A stretch of 64,000 bases of DNA from Cytobacillus oceanisediminis (GCF_022811925.1 NZ_CP065511.1:3465501-3529500); one strand, 5' to 3'; positions 8,554-17,438 are shown, counted from the first letter of the stretch. The notes: a model not told the origin generated them from the sequence alone. A program made the numbers and translations.

Positions 8554-10067
8554 AAGTTTGCCCCCTTAGGCTTTATTTTCCCCCACAAATGTTTTAAGCG
8601 TTTTGTCAGGAATGAATTTTGATTTAACAGCAGAAATACAATACAGACCAGCAAGAAAAGACTAATTGGGCGTGTGAAGAATGGCCCGAACGAATAATCC
8701 GCACTCACCATGGCTCTTCGGAAATTCTGTTCCGCCATTAAACCAAGGATCAATCCTAACACTAATGGAGGGGCAGCCAGCCCGACTTTACGCATAAGAA
8801 AACCGATGATGCCAAAAAGAAACATAATTCCAATATCAAATGGCCTGTTGTTAACTGCAAATGTCCCTACCACACTAAATACCGTAACAATCAGCAAAAC
8901 TATACTTCTGGGAACTGATAGAATTTTCTGAAACAAATAAGAAAAAAATAATCCAAACACAAGCATAAACGCAGCAGATATCGTTAAAATGATAAAAAAC
9001 TGATTTAATATATCCGGATTTTGTGTCAGTAAAAGCGGACCCGGCTGCAATCCGTGAAGCAAAAGCCCTCCTATAATAACTGCCGTGACTGCATCACCAG
9101 GGATACCAAGTATTAACATCGGTATATATGTACCTGGCACACAAGCGTTATTCGCCGTTTCTGCAGCAACGATTCCTTCTGGATTTCCCTTGCCAAAAGT
9201 CTCAGGCTTCTTGCTTCTCCGGCGGGCCACATCGTAGGAAACCCAGGCAGCTACATCAGCCCCAACCCCCGGTATCGCTCCTATCGCTGCTCCTATTACT
9301 GAAGATCTTCCGCCGGCGGGCAAAAACTTTACTAACATCTTCCACGGGGGGAAAATAGATTGGAATTTCTCCGCTTTTAAAGGCTTCTTCAGCTGCATAA
9401 TAGAGTCGATTACCTCAGCTATTCCGAATACTCCGATTAAGACTGCAATTAGACTAAAACCATCCATGAGTGCACTTTCTCCAAAAGTAAAACGCTGGGC
9501 GCCTGTGATCTTATCCATTCCTACAGTGGCTAAAGCTAATCCTAATATCCCGGAAATAAGCCCTTTCGACAGTGATGCAGCCGTTAGGTTTGCACTGAGA
9601 ATAATTCCAAACATGGCTAGTAGAAAATACTCCCATGATCCGAAATTCATACTTAAATCCAGCAGGAGCGGCGCCCCTATCAGAAATAAAACAGCAGCCA
9701 GAATAGTACCTAAAAAGGATTGGAAGGTTGCCAGTCCTCTTGCCAGTCCTCCCTCCCCTCGCTGAGCCATTGGATAACCATCCATAGCAGTCGCAGCTGA
9801 GGCAGGCGTACCTGGGATATTTAAGAAGATGGCTGGCGTGGACCCGCCATAGGTTCCTCCTATATGAACCGAAACAATTAGAACCATTGCTTCTATCCAT
9901 TCCATCCCCCAGGTAAATGAAATCAGCAAGGATACTCCCATGGTAGTAGTGAGACCCGGAAGTGCGCCTACTGCCATTCCGGCAACTGTGCCAAAAAGAA
10001 ACAAAAGCATGATTTTAACTGTAAAGAAACTGGCCAGCGATTCGCCAATTAGACTTATTTCTCCCAA
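8550..10067 (-). CDS. tctA: Tripartite tricarboxylate transporter large membrane subunit TctA
   Basis: 505 aa, about twelve membrane helices, with the TctA signature segments GALPGLTTTMGVSL near the start and GAAIGAIPGVGADVAAWVSY in the second half; both carry the glycine-rich G-x-x-P-G motifs of the family. The start is TTG at 10067, 5 nt after a strong GGAGGAGG. It follows the first M29/NicX-like gene by 15 nt, so uptake and the first enzyme are co-expressed. Confidence 0.93.
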   Translation of the reverse strand: MGEISLIGESLASFFTVKIMLLFLFGTVAGMAVGALPGLTTTMGVSLLISFTWGMEWIEAMVLIVSVHIGGTYGGSTPAIFLNIPGTPASAATAMDGYPMAQRGEGGLARGLATFQSFLGTILAAVLFLIGAPLLLDLSMNFGSWEYFLLAMFGIILSANLTAASLSKGLISGILGLALATVGMDKITGAQRFTFGESALMDGFSLIAVLIGVFGIAEVIDSIMQLKKPLKAEKFQSIFPPWKMLVKFLPAGGRSSVIGAAIGAIPGVGADVAAWVSYDVARRRSKKPETFGKGNPEGIVAAETANNACVPGTYIPMLILGIPGDAVTAVIIGGLLLHGLQPGPLLLTQNPDILNQFFIILTISAAFMLVFGLFFSYLFQKILSVPRSIVLLIVTVFSVVGTFAVNNRPFDIGIMFLFGIIGFLMRKVGLAAPPLVLGLILGLMAEQNFRRAMVSADYSFGPFFTRPISLFLLVCIVFLLLNQNSFLTKRLKHLWGKIKPKGANL

Positions 10068-10082
10068 ATAAACCTCCTCCCC

Positions 10083-11063
10083 CTACTCTATATAGAGTTC
10101 TCCGTCTTTCATAAGGATTTTCCCATCCACTTTGATAGTCGGTTTTCGAATCACTAAATCACAATGCCCCGGGGCTCTGATACTGCTTCCAAATGTGATT
10201 CCATTGCCAATTCCAATATGCATCGTTCCGAACTCTGCCTCGTCTTCCAGCTGGCCTCCTCTTCCAATTTTCGCCTTTGGGTTCATGCCAATTCCCATTT
10301 CCACTGCGCAATATACATTGGGATGATTGTAACTTTCCAGCGTTTGCTTAAGCATTTCAGCATCTTCTTTTCCTTCAATGGAAATGATTCTTCCTTCTCT
10401 AAAGACGACTTTAACTGGATCTTCACAAGCCCTTCCCGGCACAATGGCCCCATCAATGTACATGATGCCTTCTGTAGTTCCTTCTATTGGTGCCACTGCT
10501 GTTTCAATGCAAGGAGGGGGTGAAATACTTCCAGGTTCATGACAAATTCCAGTTTGAGGTACGGCATGACGACCTGATATGGACATGGTCAGCTCTGTAC
10601 CTAAATGGGTTGTGATGCTCAATCGTTCTCCTTCTTCTAGAATGGCGGATACTTTATCGATTATTTTCTTTTGTGCAAAATAATCGATATCCAGCGAACC
10701 ATCTAAGAAAACCTCTTCATTTGCATCGGGCATAAATATTAATCTTGCACCTGCATTACTTGCTTCTTTTCTGGCAGTTGAATGATTAATAGAAAAAGTC
10801 GTCGGAGCAACGATCGCATCAGCTGCTTTCATTGCTTCTGCAATGATTCTTGGCGGTTCATCGCCATGCCTTGTGGTGGGATTCATGATTGTCATAACAA
10901 CCTCTGCTCCCATCCCTTCACCAGCAAGTGCGAAAACCTCTCCAATTTCTGTCGTATTTGTATCCGTTAGAATCAATAGGTTTTCTCCAGGCTTTACATT
11001 TAGACATGTCTTCAATAAAGTCTGCACGGACTTCATCATAAACATTTTATTTATGATTTTCAT
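10083..11063 (-). CDS. M29 aminopeptidase-T / NicX-superfamily metalloenzyme, paralog 2 (operon first gene)
   Basis: 326 aa paralog of the protein at 3984-4979. Matching candidate metal ligands are E255 (VEMGIGMNP), H282 (GTMHI), H300 and D302 (GHCD). As first gene after the sigma-54 promoter it probably acts on the incoming substrate. The ATG at 11063 follows GAGGGGGAG with good spacing. The ring-opening dioxygenase NicX and metallopeptidase M29 share this fold; the sequence does not settle which chemistry applies. Two diverged copies in one operon suggest two successive or alternative substrates, or a hetero-oligomer. Confidence 0.72.
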   Translation of the reverse strand: MKIINKMFMMKSVQTLLKTCLNVKPGENLLILTDTNTTEIGEVFALAGEGMGAEVVMTIMNPTTRHGDEPPRIIAEAMKAADAIVAPTTFSINHSTARKEASNAGARLIFMPDANEEVFLDGSLDIDYFAQKKIIDKVSAILEEGERLSITTHLGTELTMSISGRHAVPQTGICHEPGSISPPPCIETAVAPIEGTTEGIMYIDGAIVPGRACEDPVKVVFREGRIISIEGKEDAEMLKQTLESYNHPNVYCAVEMGIGMNPKAKIGRGGQLEDEAEFGTMHIGIGNGITFGSSIRAPGHCDLVIRKPTIKVDGKILMKDGELYIE

Positions 11064-11101
11064 TGCACTCCCCCTCGTATTTTTACTACAACTAGTTAGA
11101 C

Positions 11102-11117
11102 TGCAAGTACCGTGCCA
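11102..11117 (-). promoter_or_regulatory. Sigma-54 (-24/-12) promoter of the catabolic operon
   Basis: The minus strand reads TGGCAC, five bases (GGTAC), then TTGCA. This matches the consensus TGGCAC-N5-TTGCA with invariant GG and GC exactly 12 bp apart. The predicted start is near 11091, 28 nt before the ATG of the first operon gene. The gene just upstream encodes an AAA+ activator with a GAFTGA loop, as sigma-54 promoters require. Confidence 0.93.
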
Positions 11118-11215
11118 AGTTATGAATTTTCTATATTTTTCATTAACCCCCCCTGTATATAAGGGATATACAGGACAACTTCTATATTATTGAAAACATC
11201 ATCATGATCCATTGT

Positions 11216-11325
11216 TCGCAAATTGCAAAAAAAACATAGAAGATCTGTCCAGATTATAAAGAAAAGACAAATCTACTATGTTTTTAACGTAATCGCAATT
11301 TGCGAACTATAATTGCATTTTGCGA
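11216..11325. promoter_or_regulatory. Three 13-bp enhancer-like sites for the sigma-54 activator
   Basis: Three related 13-mers lie upstream of the -24/-12 promoter: 11216-11228 TCGCAAATTGCAA, 11293-11305 TCGCAATTTGCGA (a perfect palindrome about one base), and 11313-11325, which on the minus strand reads TCGCAAAATGCAA. The consensus is TCGCAAWWTGCRA. Their centres lie roughly 130, 208 and 228 bp upstream of the predicted start, a usual range for upstream activating sequences. The third site overlaps the last codons of the activator gene. Binding by that activator is inferred. Confidence 0.8.
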
Positions 11326-13091
11326 TTAAGCTCGTATTTATTAATTTTCCTGTATAGGGTTGCTACATTTATACCAAGTTCATCTGCTGCTTGTTTTTTT
11401 CCATTCAATGTATCACTATATCTCTTTAATACATCCATTATCATTCTTTCTTCCATTTCTGCTAGAGTAATATTTTCTTTATCACCATTCAGGTGATTTT
11501 GTACACGGATTCTTGGAGGCAGGTTTTCTACTTTAATCCAGTGATCAGTTGCCATATTTATGGCATATTCCACAGCATTTTGAAGTTCACGTATATTACC
11601 GGGCCAGTTGTACGAACATAGCATATTCTCCGCATCAGGAGTGAAACCTCTCACTTTTTTTTCAGTAATTTTGTCATAGTGCTGTACAAAATGCTGTAGA
11701 AGGACGAGAATATCACCATCTCTTTCCCTCAATGGAGGAATATGAAGCGGAATGACACTTAGCCTAAAAAATAAATCCTGCCGAAATTCCCCATCAGCTA
11801 CCATTTTTTCTAAGTTTTTATGGGTTGCTGCAACGACCCTAATATCGATATCTATTGAGTTATTAGAACCAATTCGTTCGATTTTTCTTTCCTCTAACAC
11901 TCTTAACAGCTTCACTTGTAAATGCAATGGCATATCACCTATTTCGTCCAGAAAAATGGTGCCTCCTTGTGCCATTTCAAATTTTCCAGGCTTACCGTTT
12001 TTCCTTGCACCCGTAAACGCACCCTCGCTATAGCCAAACAATTCACTTTCCAGTAAATGTTCAGGAATAGCTGCACAATTAATGGCCCGAAATGGTTTAT
12101 TTACTCTTTTGCTTTCTTGATGAAGCGCTCTGGCAAAAAGCTCCTTCCCTGTTCCGCTCTCCCCCAAAAAGATGACTGTAGAATCTGTTGCCGCAACTTT
12201 TTTGGCTGCAGCCTTTGTCTGCAATATAGCAGGGCTTTTTCCCACAATAATATCGAATGTAGAATCATCTACCTCTGATGTTATAGAATAGGCAAACTTT
12301 TGAACTTCAGCTAAATCTTTGAGCGTAATCGCACATCCAATAATTTGGCTGTTATGGATCAAAGGGTTAGCACTGATAATGACTTGAATCATTTTTCCAT
12401 TCACAACAAGAGAACATTCTTTATCGGAGTATCCTTGTCCAGTTGAAAATACCTTTGTAATCGGGAGATTTTGAATAACTTCTGAAATATTCAAAGATAA
12501 TACATTGTGTTTTTTTATATTTAGTATTTTTTCTGCAGAACGATTCATCTCTAAAATGTACCCTTTCTGATCAACAGCAATGATTCCCTCGTACATGGAT
12601 TGGATCGTCACTTGCAGCATTTGTGAGGTTGATAAATATTTCTTTAAAAGTGATGTTCCATTTATTTTGCTGCTGATTAAATCTGCCATTTTCCCGAGAT
12701 AATTTGATAAAATACGATGCTTCTCTTTAAATTCATTTTTTTGTTTTTCAGAGAATGCCGTTAAACTGATAACCCCGACAATTTCGCCCTCATGTGTTAA
12801 TGGATATGAAACATCTGATTTTTCAGGGCAATTTTGATGAAGGATACAGCTTTTACATACGTCATGAAAACCTGGCTCTAAATTGTAAACAGGCTGATTT
12901 GTTTTTAAGACTTCTGCGATGATATGCCCTCGAACTGGCTCACCCACAACTGCATGCGTGCCCCCACCTGTGGCCGTAACAACAACTTTATTTTTATCAT
13001 AGATAATCACTTCTAAAGACAAAACAGATTTAATGGCTTCTGCTACTAAGTTCACTTCTTCTTGAATTTCAAAAAGGATTGATTTACCCAT
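11307..13091 (-). CDS. Sigma-54-dependent enhancer-binding transcriptional activator (PAS, AAA+, Fis-type HTH)
   Basis: 594 aa. Residues 1-145 form a sensor region with a Cys cluster (C79, C82, C88) that could bind metal or Fe-S; 155-260 is PAS-like. The AAA+ core (about 280-515) has Walker A GESGTGKE at 310-317, the sigma-54-contacting GAFTGA at 357-362 and Walker B LDEIGD at 381-386. A Fis-type helix-turn-helix ends the protein. No receiver domain is present, so a small ligand or redox signal is more likely than phosphorylation. The gene sits directly upstream of, and in line with, the sigma-54 operon, making it the probable specific activator. ATG follows GAGGAGGATG. Confidence 0.93.
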   Translation of the reverse strand: MGKSILFEIQEEVNLVAEAIKSVLSLEVIIYDKNKVVVTATGGGTHAVVGEPVRGHIIAEVLKTNQPVYNLEPGFHDVCKSCILHQNCPEKSDVSYPLTHEGEIVGVISLTAFSEKQKNEFKEKHRILSNYLGKMADLISSKINGTSLLKKYLSTSQMLQVTIQSMYEGIIAVDQKGYILEMNRSAEKILNIKKHNVLSLNISEVIQNLPITKVFSTGQGYSDKECSLVVNGKMIQVIISANPLIHNSQIIGCAITLKDLAEVQKFAYSITSEVDDSTFDIIVGKSPAILQTKAAAKKVAATDSTVIFLGESGTGKELFARALHQESKRVNKPFRAINCAAIPEHLLESELFGYSEGAFTGARKNGKPGKFEMAQGGTIFLDEIGDMPLHLQVKLLRVLEERKIERIGSNNSIDIDIRVVAATHKNLEKMVADGEFRQDLFFRLSVIPLHIPPLRERDGDILVLLQHFVQHYDKITEKKVRGFTPDAENMLCSYNWPGNIRELQNAVEYAINMATDHWIKVENLPPRIRVQNHLNGDKENITLAEMEERMIMDVLKRYSDTLNGKKQAADELGINVATLYRKINKYELNRKMQL

Positions 13092-13378
13092 TCACATCCT
13101 CCTCGTACATTAATTCCTCCTAATTAGCAGGAAAGTTTATCAGTCATTACAAAATTGCAGGATAATATATATCATTCGATTCGAAACGAGAAAAACCTCT
13201 GGAAAATTCTGAATATTCATTAAGTGTTTAAAATTATATATATCTCTCTCTGCAAAGAAATGTATCAATTAAATAGTTTAATATTATGATGCAAAACATT
13301 TGGACAAGACACTTTACAAAATTGCATTAAGACATTGTACACGGATGCCTGCACCCAAGTCTTACCCAATATACAAAA
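13092..13378. other. Intergenic region upstream of the activator gene
   Basis: AT-rich stretch of about 290 bp between the activator start and the terminator of the next minus-strand gene. It must hold the activator's promoter, but I see no convincing -35/-10 pair or sigma-54 site and no open frame with a ribosome site. Confidence 0.5.
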
Positions 13379-13405
13379 AGAAGCTGCTCACTTTGAGCAG
13401 CTTCT
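13372..13405 (-). terminator. Rho-independent terminator of the TPR protein gene
   Basis: A perfect 12-bp stem, AGAAGCTGCTCA (13379-13390) with TGAGCAGCTTCT (13394-13405), has a 3-nt loop. On the minus strand it is followed by a T-rich run (rc of atacaaaaa). It lies about 70 nt past the stop of the gene at 13474. Confidence 0.88.
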
Positions 13406-13473
13406 CACAGATTATACACTTTGCTCCATTATTGAAGGAATTAAAATTCCAAAAGGACGATGACTGCCATGTA

Positions 13474-14538
13474 TCAGCTCACATATTCATTCCCATAAGC
13501 CTCATCCACCCTAAACAAAACAGTAAAAGGAACCGATTCATTAAAATAATAAGCAGTCTCCCCCCTGTACTGAGTAACATCAATAATCTCTGGTATATCT
13601 ATTGATCTTAGAGTTACTCTCAGTCTTTCTATAGAATTGATAAAGGTGTTCTTCTTCACCTCTCCATCACTGCCAGTCCTTCCATAAAAATCACGCATAT
13701 TGATTCTCGTGCATGGATTATCCTTGCTGGATGAGAGCAGGAAATGTCTGAACATATTGGCCTGGGTTGGGGTGATAATGACTTCCTCCCCATTAAATAA
13801 GAGAATATTTTCGCGGTCATTAAAGTACAGGACCAGTTCATTAGATTCACTATTTTCGTAGAGGTCTTCACATGCTTCCTTTGAACATGTTCCGGTATTA
13901 TTTTTAGAGATTTTGTAGAAAGCGTGGTTCTGTAAGTATTTTTCATTCGTTGCCAATGTTTCAAATAATGGCGACAGCTCTGGATTCGGTAGCTGCTCCT
14001 CCGGCAAATATGGGAGTTTTTCCATCGTTTCATAAGTCTGGTTGGCAACGTATAAAGCACTGTTGGCCAAATACATATGGGCATGGAATTCCTGCTGCTG
14101 ATTAAGGGCGTATCTTGGATCATTCAGCAGCTGCTTGTTCAGGGCTTGCTGAAAATAGCGTACTGCTGATCCATACTTGCCATGTTTATAAGCCAGAAAA
14201 CCAAGACGATAATAGGCAATCGGAAGTTTTTGCTCTAAACCGATGGCCCTGATCAGCGACTCTACAGCATCACCGTCATCCTTGAAGTGATTCATTTTTA
14301 TGTAGGGACCGAATTTAATAAGATGGGATACAAAAACATTTTTAGTATGCTGAAGGGAATGTTCATATTGTGGTCCATTATTTCTCGCTAAACTTTTTAG
14401 CTTTTTATACATGGTTTCATAGACGATCACCAGCTGCTTGTAATAGCCGTAATCGCTTTTTTCCCCGTTTTCGTGAAGATCCTGTTCAAGCAATTCCAGC
14501 TCGTCCAGGGTTAAGTCTTTTATCTTTAAAGTCCTCAT
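13474..14538 (-). CDS. TPR-containing protein with possible C-terminal winged-helix domain
   Basis: 354 aa, no signal peptide. Residues about 85-185 contain tetratricopeptide-like helices (AYYRLGFLAYKHGKYGSAVRYFQQAL). The last 110 residues (LVLYFNDRENILLFNGEEVIITPTQ onward) resemble the OmpR-type winged helix seen in SARP/BTAD-like regulators but in reversed order. A role as a transcription or signalling regulator is possible. I do not recognise a named family. Single gene with its own terminator. Confidence 0.55.
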   Translation of the reverse strand: MRTLKIKDLTLDELELLEQDLHENGEKSDYGYYKQLVIVYETMYKKLKSLARNNGPQYEHSLQHTKNVFVSHLIKFGPYIKMNHFKDDGDAVESLIRAIGLEQKLPIAYYRLGFLAYKHGKYGSAVRYFQQALNKQLLNDPRYALNQQQEFHAHMYLANSALYVANQTYETMEKLPYLPEEQLPNPELSPLFETLATNEKYLQNHAFYKISKNNTGTCSKEACEDLYENSESNELVLYFNDRENILLFNGEEVIITPTQANMFRHFLLSSSKDNPCTRINMRDFYGRTGSDGEVKKNTFINSIERLRVTLRSIDIPEIIDVTQYRGETAYYFNESVPFTVLFRVDEAYGNEYVS

Positions 14539-14731
14539 CCCTACACCTCACTTCTATTAAAAGGTGCCAGCTTTGACACCGCATCTATTATGTATCAGGA
14601 ACACTTTCAACTATATAGAATTCACTCCTCCGTTTCGCGCGAATATTGTCGAATGAAATATGAATTTTTTGTAGCGAATCTTATCATTTATGGTCGCTTA
14701 GCTCTTTTAATTTCTCCCAAATTACCTAAGC

Positions 14732-14760
14732 TTGAAAAACACGAACAAATGTTTTATAAT
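14732..14760 (+). promoter_or_regulatory. SigA promoter with embedded LexA (SOS) box for the DinB gene
   Basis: TTGAAA (14732-14737), 17-bp spacer, TATAAT (14755-14760). Within the spacer, 14742-14755 reads CGAACAAATGTTTT. It matches the Bacillus LexA/DinR box CGAACRNRYGTTYC at 13 of 14 positions. Binding there would block the polymerase, so the gene should be induced by DNA damage. Confidence 0.88.
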
Positions 14761-14792
14761 TTACCTATAATATCCAACGAACGGAGGAATGA

Positions 14793-15299
14793 ATGATGTA
14801 CGTAACCATTTCAGACTATATTAATGAGTGGAATAGAGAGGCAGTGCTGACGCAAAAGGTTTTGGACGGATTAACAGATGACTCTTTACAGCAGCAAGTC
14901 TATCCAGAAGGACGCACCTTAGGGCGAATTGCCTGGCATTTAACAGCAAGTATTCCAGATTATTTAGCTCATTTCGGGTTAAAAATGGAAAAGGCTGAAA
15001 ATGAAGAAAATGTCCCCGCTTCGGCAAAAGAAATTGCGGATACATTTAAAAAGCTGAGTGAGGAAGCAGCTCTGGCCATTAATCAGCAATGGACAGATGA
15101 CTCATTGAGCCAGACACAGAATGCATTTGGAAGAGAAGAAACCAATGCTCAAATTTTGATGGGATTAATCAAACACATTGTGCATCATCGTGGACAATTA
15201 ACCATTCTCATCCGTCAGGCAGGATTAAAGCCATTTGGAGTTTATGGTCCGCCAAAAGAAGATTGGGTTAATTTAGGTGTCACGAATCCGCCGCTATAA
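14793..15299 (+). CDS. DinB family protein (damage-inducible, four-helix metal-binding)
   Basis: 168 aa DinB/YfiT-type four-helix bundle. The metal-binding histidine triad is visible: H49 in AWHLT, then H128 and H132 in KHIVHHRGQ. DinB proteins are often thiol-dependent transferases of unknown substrate. Two adjacent ATG codons (14793 and 14796) follow GGAGG at 14783-14787; the second has the better 8-nt spacing. The LexA box in its promoter supports a DNA-damage response, as for the founding DinB of Bacillus. Confidence 0.9.
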   Translation: MMYVTISDYINEWNREAVLTQKVLDGLTDDSLQQQVYPEGRTLGRIAWHLTASIPDYLAHFGLKMEKAENEENVPASAKEIADTFKKLSEEAALAINQQWTDDSLSQTQNAFGREETNAQILMGLIKHIVHHRGQLTILIRQAGLKPFGVYGPPKEDWVNLGVTNPPL

Positions 15300-15313
15300 A
15301 GGTGAAAGAGGAA

Positions 15314-15342
15314 AACGCTCGGAGATGGCCGGGCGTTTTTCT
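15314..15342 (+). terminator. Rho-independent terminator of the DinB gene
   Basis: AACGCTCGG (15314-15322) pairs with CCGGGCGTT (15329-15337) around a 6-nt loop and runs into TTTTTC. Confidence 0.9.
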
Positions 15343-15363
15343 TAGTTTCTAGATAAAGGGCTA

Positions 15364-15520
15364 TCCTAAGCAGCCCTTTCTATTTCCCTTTTCTACTTCT
15401 CCTTCCTCCCCTTTTATCAAATGACCATATTAATAAATTCTGTTAAACCAGAAGAAAATCCAAGCAGCGCCACTATATATAAGAACCCGAGGATAATGGT
15501 CCATCTTTCAAAATGGTATA
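15364..15520 (-). pseudogene. Decayed livM 3' fragment A
   Basis: The minus strand encodes FERWTIILGFLYIV followed by a version of GLLGFPSGL, closely matching the C-terminal part (about residues 285-332) of the intact livM at 33550-34548. It then breaks into a stop (TTTATTAATATGGTCATTTGA) while the nucleotide match continues to the homologous ...AGGGCTGCTTAG end. No start or 5' part is present. It is a relic of a second livM-like permease gene, in the same strand orientation as the intact one. Confidence 0.85.
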
Positions 15521-15617
15521 AGTCTTTTAGGGCAGCTGCCATCAATAGGAACAAAAAAAGAGCCTAGCCTCTACAGTACGTTAATACTCCAACGAACCGA
15601 AGGACAGGCCCACATGT

Positions 15618-17438
15618 TTATAAAAAGATTAAACTTAAAGCTATCTCCTTTAAATGAGGTTGATCTGCCCATAAAATGAAGTAATTGTAGGTTTCTCCTT
15701 GGATTGTAATGGGAGTTGGATACCTTACGATTAAAGCTGATTGATTCAGCATTTCTGCTGGCTGGTCCGCAGAGGGAAAAATGTAGCAGGCTTCCTGGTT
15801 TTGAATTCGAGACTTCAAGATGCTTGGCATGGATCCATAGGGCCTTAATGGATGGAAAGCTTCTCCATGGCACACCTCATCTAAGTTTTCACCTGCTGAA
15901 ATCGCTGATATTTGAAAAAAGCCGTCAGCACCTTCGTATCTTTCCTCGTTCACTTTTCGCCAGTTTGACGGATATTGGAAACGAATCTTGTAGGCAGTGT
16001 TCGTATATGTGTTCTTTTGGGTGCCATCCAATATGGCAGTTGGAGACCATTGAAGTGACTGAATGTTAACTCCTGCAATTAGCCGTATCGGGACGGGGTG
16101 ACGGAGGTCGATAGCCCACAATTCACTTGCAAATTCCTGTTCCTTGCATCCACTAAGATAGGCTATTTTTGTTCCGTCTGTTGACCACGTGACAGGCGAT
16201 GCAAAACAATTGGAAATAGCCCAAATTCGATCCTCTTCTCCTCGCCTCCCCACCGTTCGAACTTGTGAAAAATACCCGCGATCTTCAAAGGCGGTAGAGC
16301 TATAGGCAATTTTCAAAGAATCAGGTGACCATGTCGGATAATAATTTTTTGCAAGGGGCCCGCCTTTTACTTCAACCACATTGCCTGTTGAAAGCTCGAT
16401 GGTGTGAATAATGGAGATGCTGACACCTGGTGTTGTATAAAGAACAAAGCTTCCGTTGGGTGATAGCTGGGCATTATTAAGCCGCCCTCCTGTGTTACGT
16501 GTAATTTGCTGTTTCCCAGTTCCGTCGGTTTGAATTCGGTAAAGCTGACTAATTCCTGATGCATCCGGTGCCTGGAATAACAGTTCCCTGCCATTCGGAA
16601 ACCATTGAACATCTGTTGAGTCAGGCTGTTGAATGCTTTGCGCTTGATGAGACAGAACGTTGTACATGATAATGCGACCTTGCTTCGTATAAGCAATTTG
16701 GCTGCTGTCAGGCGACCAATCCAATTTGAATTCAACACCTTCTTCCATCTGGTCGATTTGAGCGATCGCACCAGATGCAACATCCACAACATATATAATT
16801 CTGTTCTTTCCAATAAACGCAATTCTCCTGCTATTGGCTGACCATTCTGGACTTGAAAAAGAGTCACCCAATCCACTGGTGAGCTGCACGTTCTCTCCTG
16901 TCCGGGGATTATATAACCAAATATCATATTGCCCTCCTCGATCAGCAGTATAGGCAATCAGGCCTTGGCCACCAGGAGGGGCGTATGGAATCCTTAACTT
17001 CATTCCGGGAAATAGCTGTGAGGATGGAAGCTGGTTTACAATCCGAATAAGCTCAGTATTTGGCTCCCCATTCGTAATGACATTAAAACGAATCGCAAGC
17101 CGATAAAGTGTATCCCCTTGCTGGACGTTATAATATGGAACACCTGGCGGAACCTTTAATAATTGACCGGCCTGAATGACATAGGGTGGCTGAAGCTGAT
17201 TCGCCTCTATGATAACTATAGGAGGAACTTTGTAAAATTGTGAAATTCGATACACTGAATCTCCTTGCCTAACACGCACAGCATCAACCCCAGGTGGAAC
17301 GGACAGCTGCTGACCTATATAAATCGTGTAAGGGGGCTTCAAATTATTTGCCGCAATAAGGGAATCGGCCGGGATTTCCCATCTCCTGGAAATCCCGTAC
17401 AGCGTATCACCTGAACGTACTGTATAAAAAATTTGCAT
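15618..17438 (-). CDS. LysM-repeat protein with TolB-like beta-propeller
   Basis: 606 aa from the ATG at 17438, which follows GGGAAGTGAAG; a longer frame to 17492 has no ribosome site. Three LysM domains lie at about 4-48, 53-97 and 101-152 (each with a GDTLY/GDSVY core), then TolB/WD40-like propeller blades at about 160-465 (SPDSSQIAYT, SPNGSFVLYT, SPDSLKIAYS), and a separate 130-residue C-terminal domain. There is no classical signal peptide. LysM without a signal at the extreme N-terminus recalls spore-coat/cortex LysM proteins. The gene lies between two livM relics. Exact role unknown. Confidence 0.8.
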   Translation of the reverse strand: MQIFYTVRSGDTLYGISRRWEIPADSLIAANNLKPPYTIYIGQQLSVPPGVDAVRVRQGDSVYRISQFYKVPPIVIIEANQLQPPYVIQAGQLLKVPPGVPYYNVQQGDTLYRLAIRFNVITNGEPNTELIRIVNQLPSSQLFPGMKLRIPYAPPGGQGLIAYTADRGGQYDIWLYNPRTGENVQLTSGLGDSFSSPEWSANSRRIAFIGKNRIIYVVDVASGAIAQIDQMEEGVEFKLDWSPDSSQIAYTKQGRIIMYNVLSHQAQSIQQPDSTDVQWFPNGRELLFQAPDASGISQLYRIQTDGTGKQQITRNTGGRLNNAQLSPNGSFVLYTTPGVSISIIHTIELSTGNVVEVKGGPLAKNYYPTWSPDSLKIAYSSTAFEDRGYFSQVRTVGRRGEEDRIWAISNCFASPVTWSTDGTKIAYLSGCKEQEFASELWAIDLRHPVPIRLIAGVNIQSLQWSPTAILDGTQKNTYTNTAYKIRFQYPSNWRKVNEERYEGADGFFQISAISAGENLDEVCHGEAFHPLRPYGSMPSILKSRIQNQEACYIFPSADQPAEMLNQSALIVRYPTPITIQGETYNYFILWADQPHLKEIALSLIFL

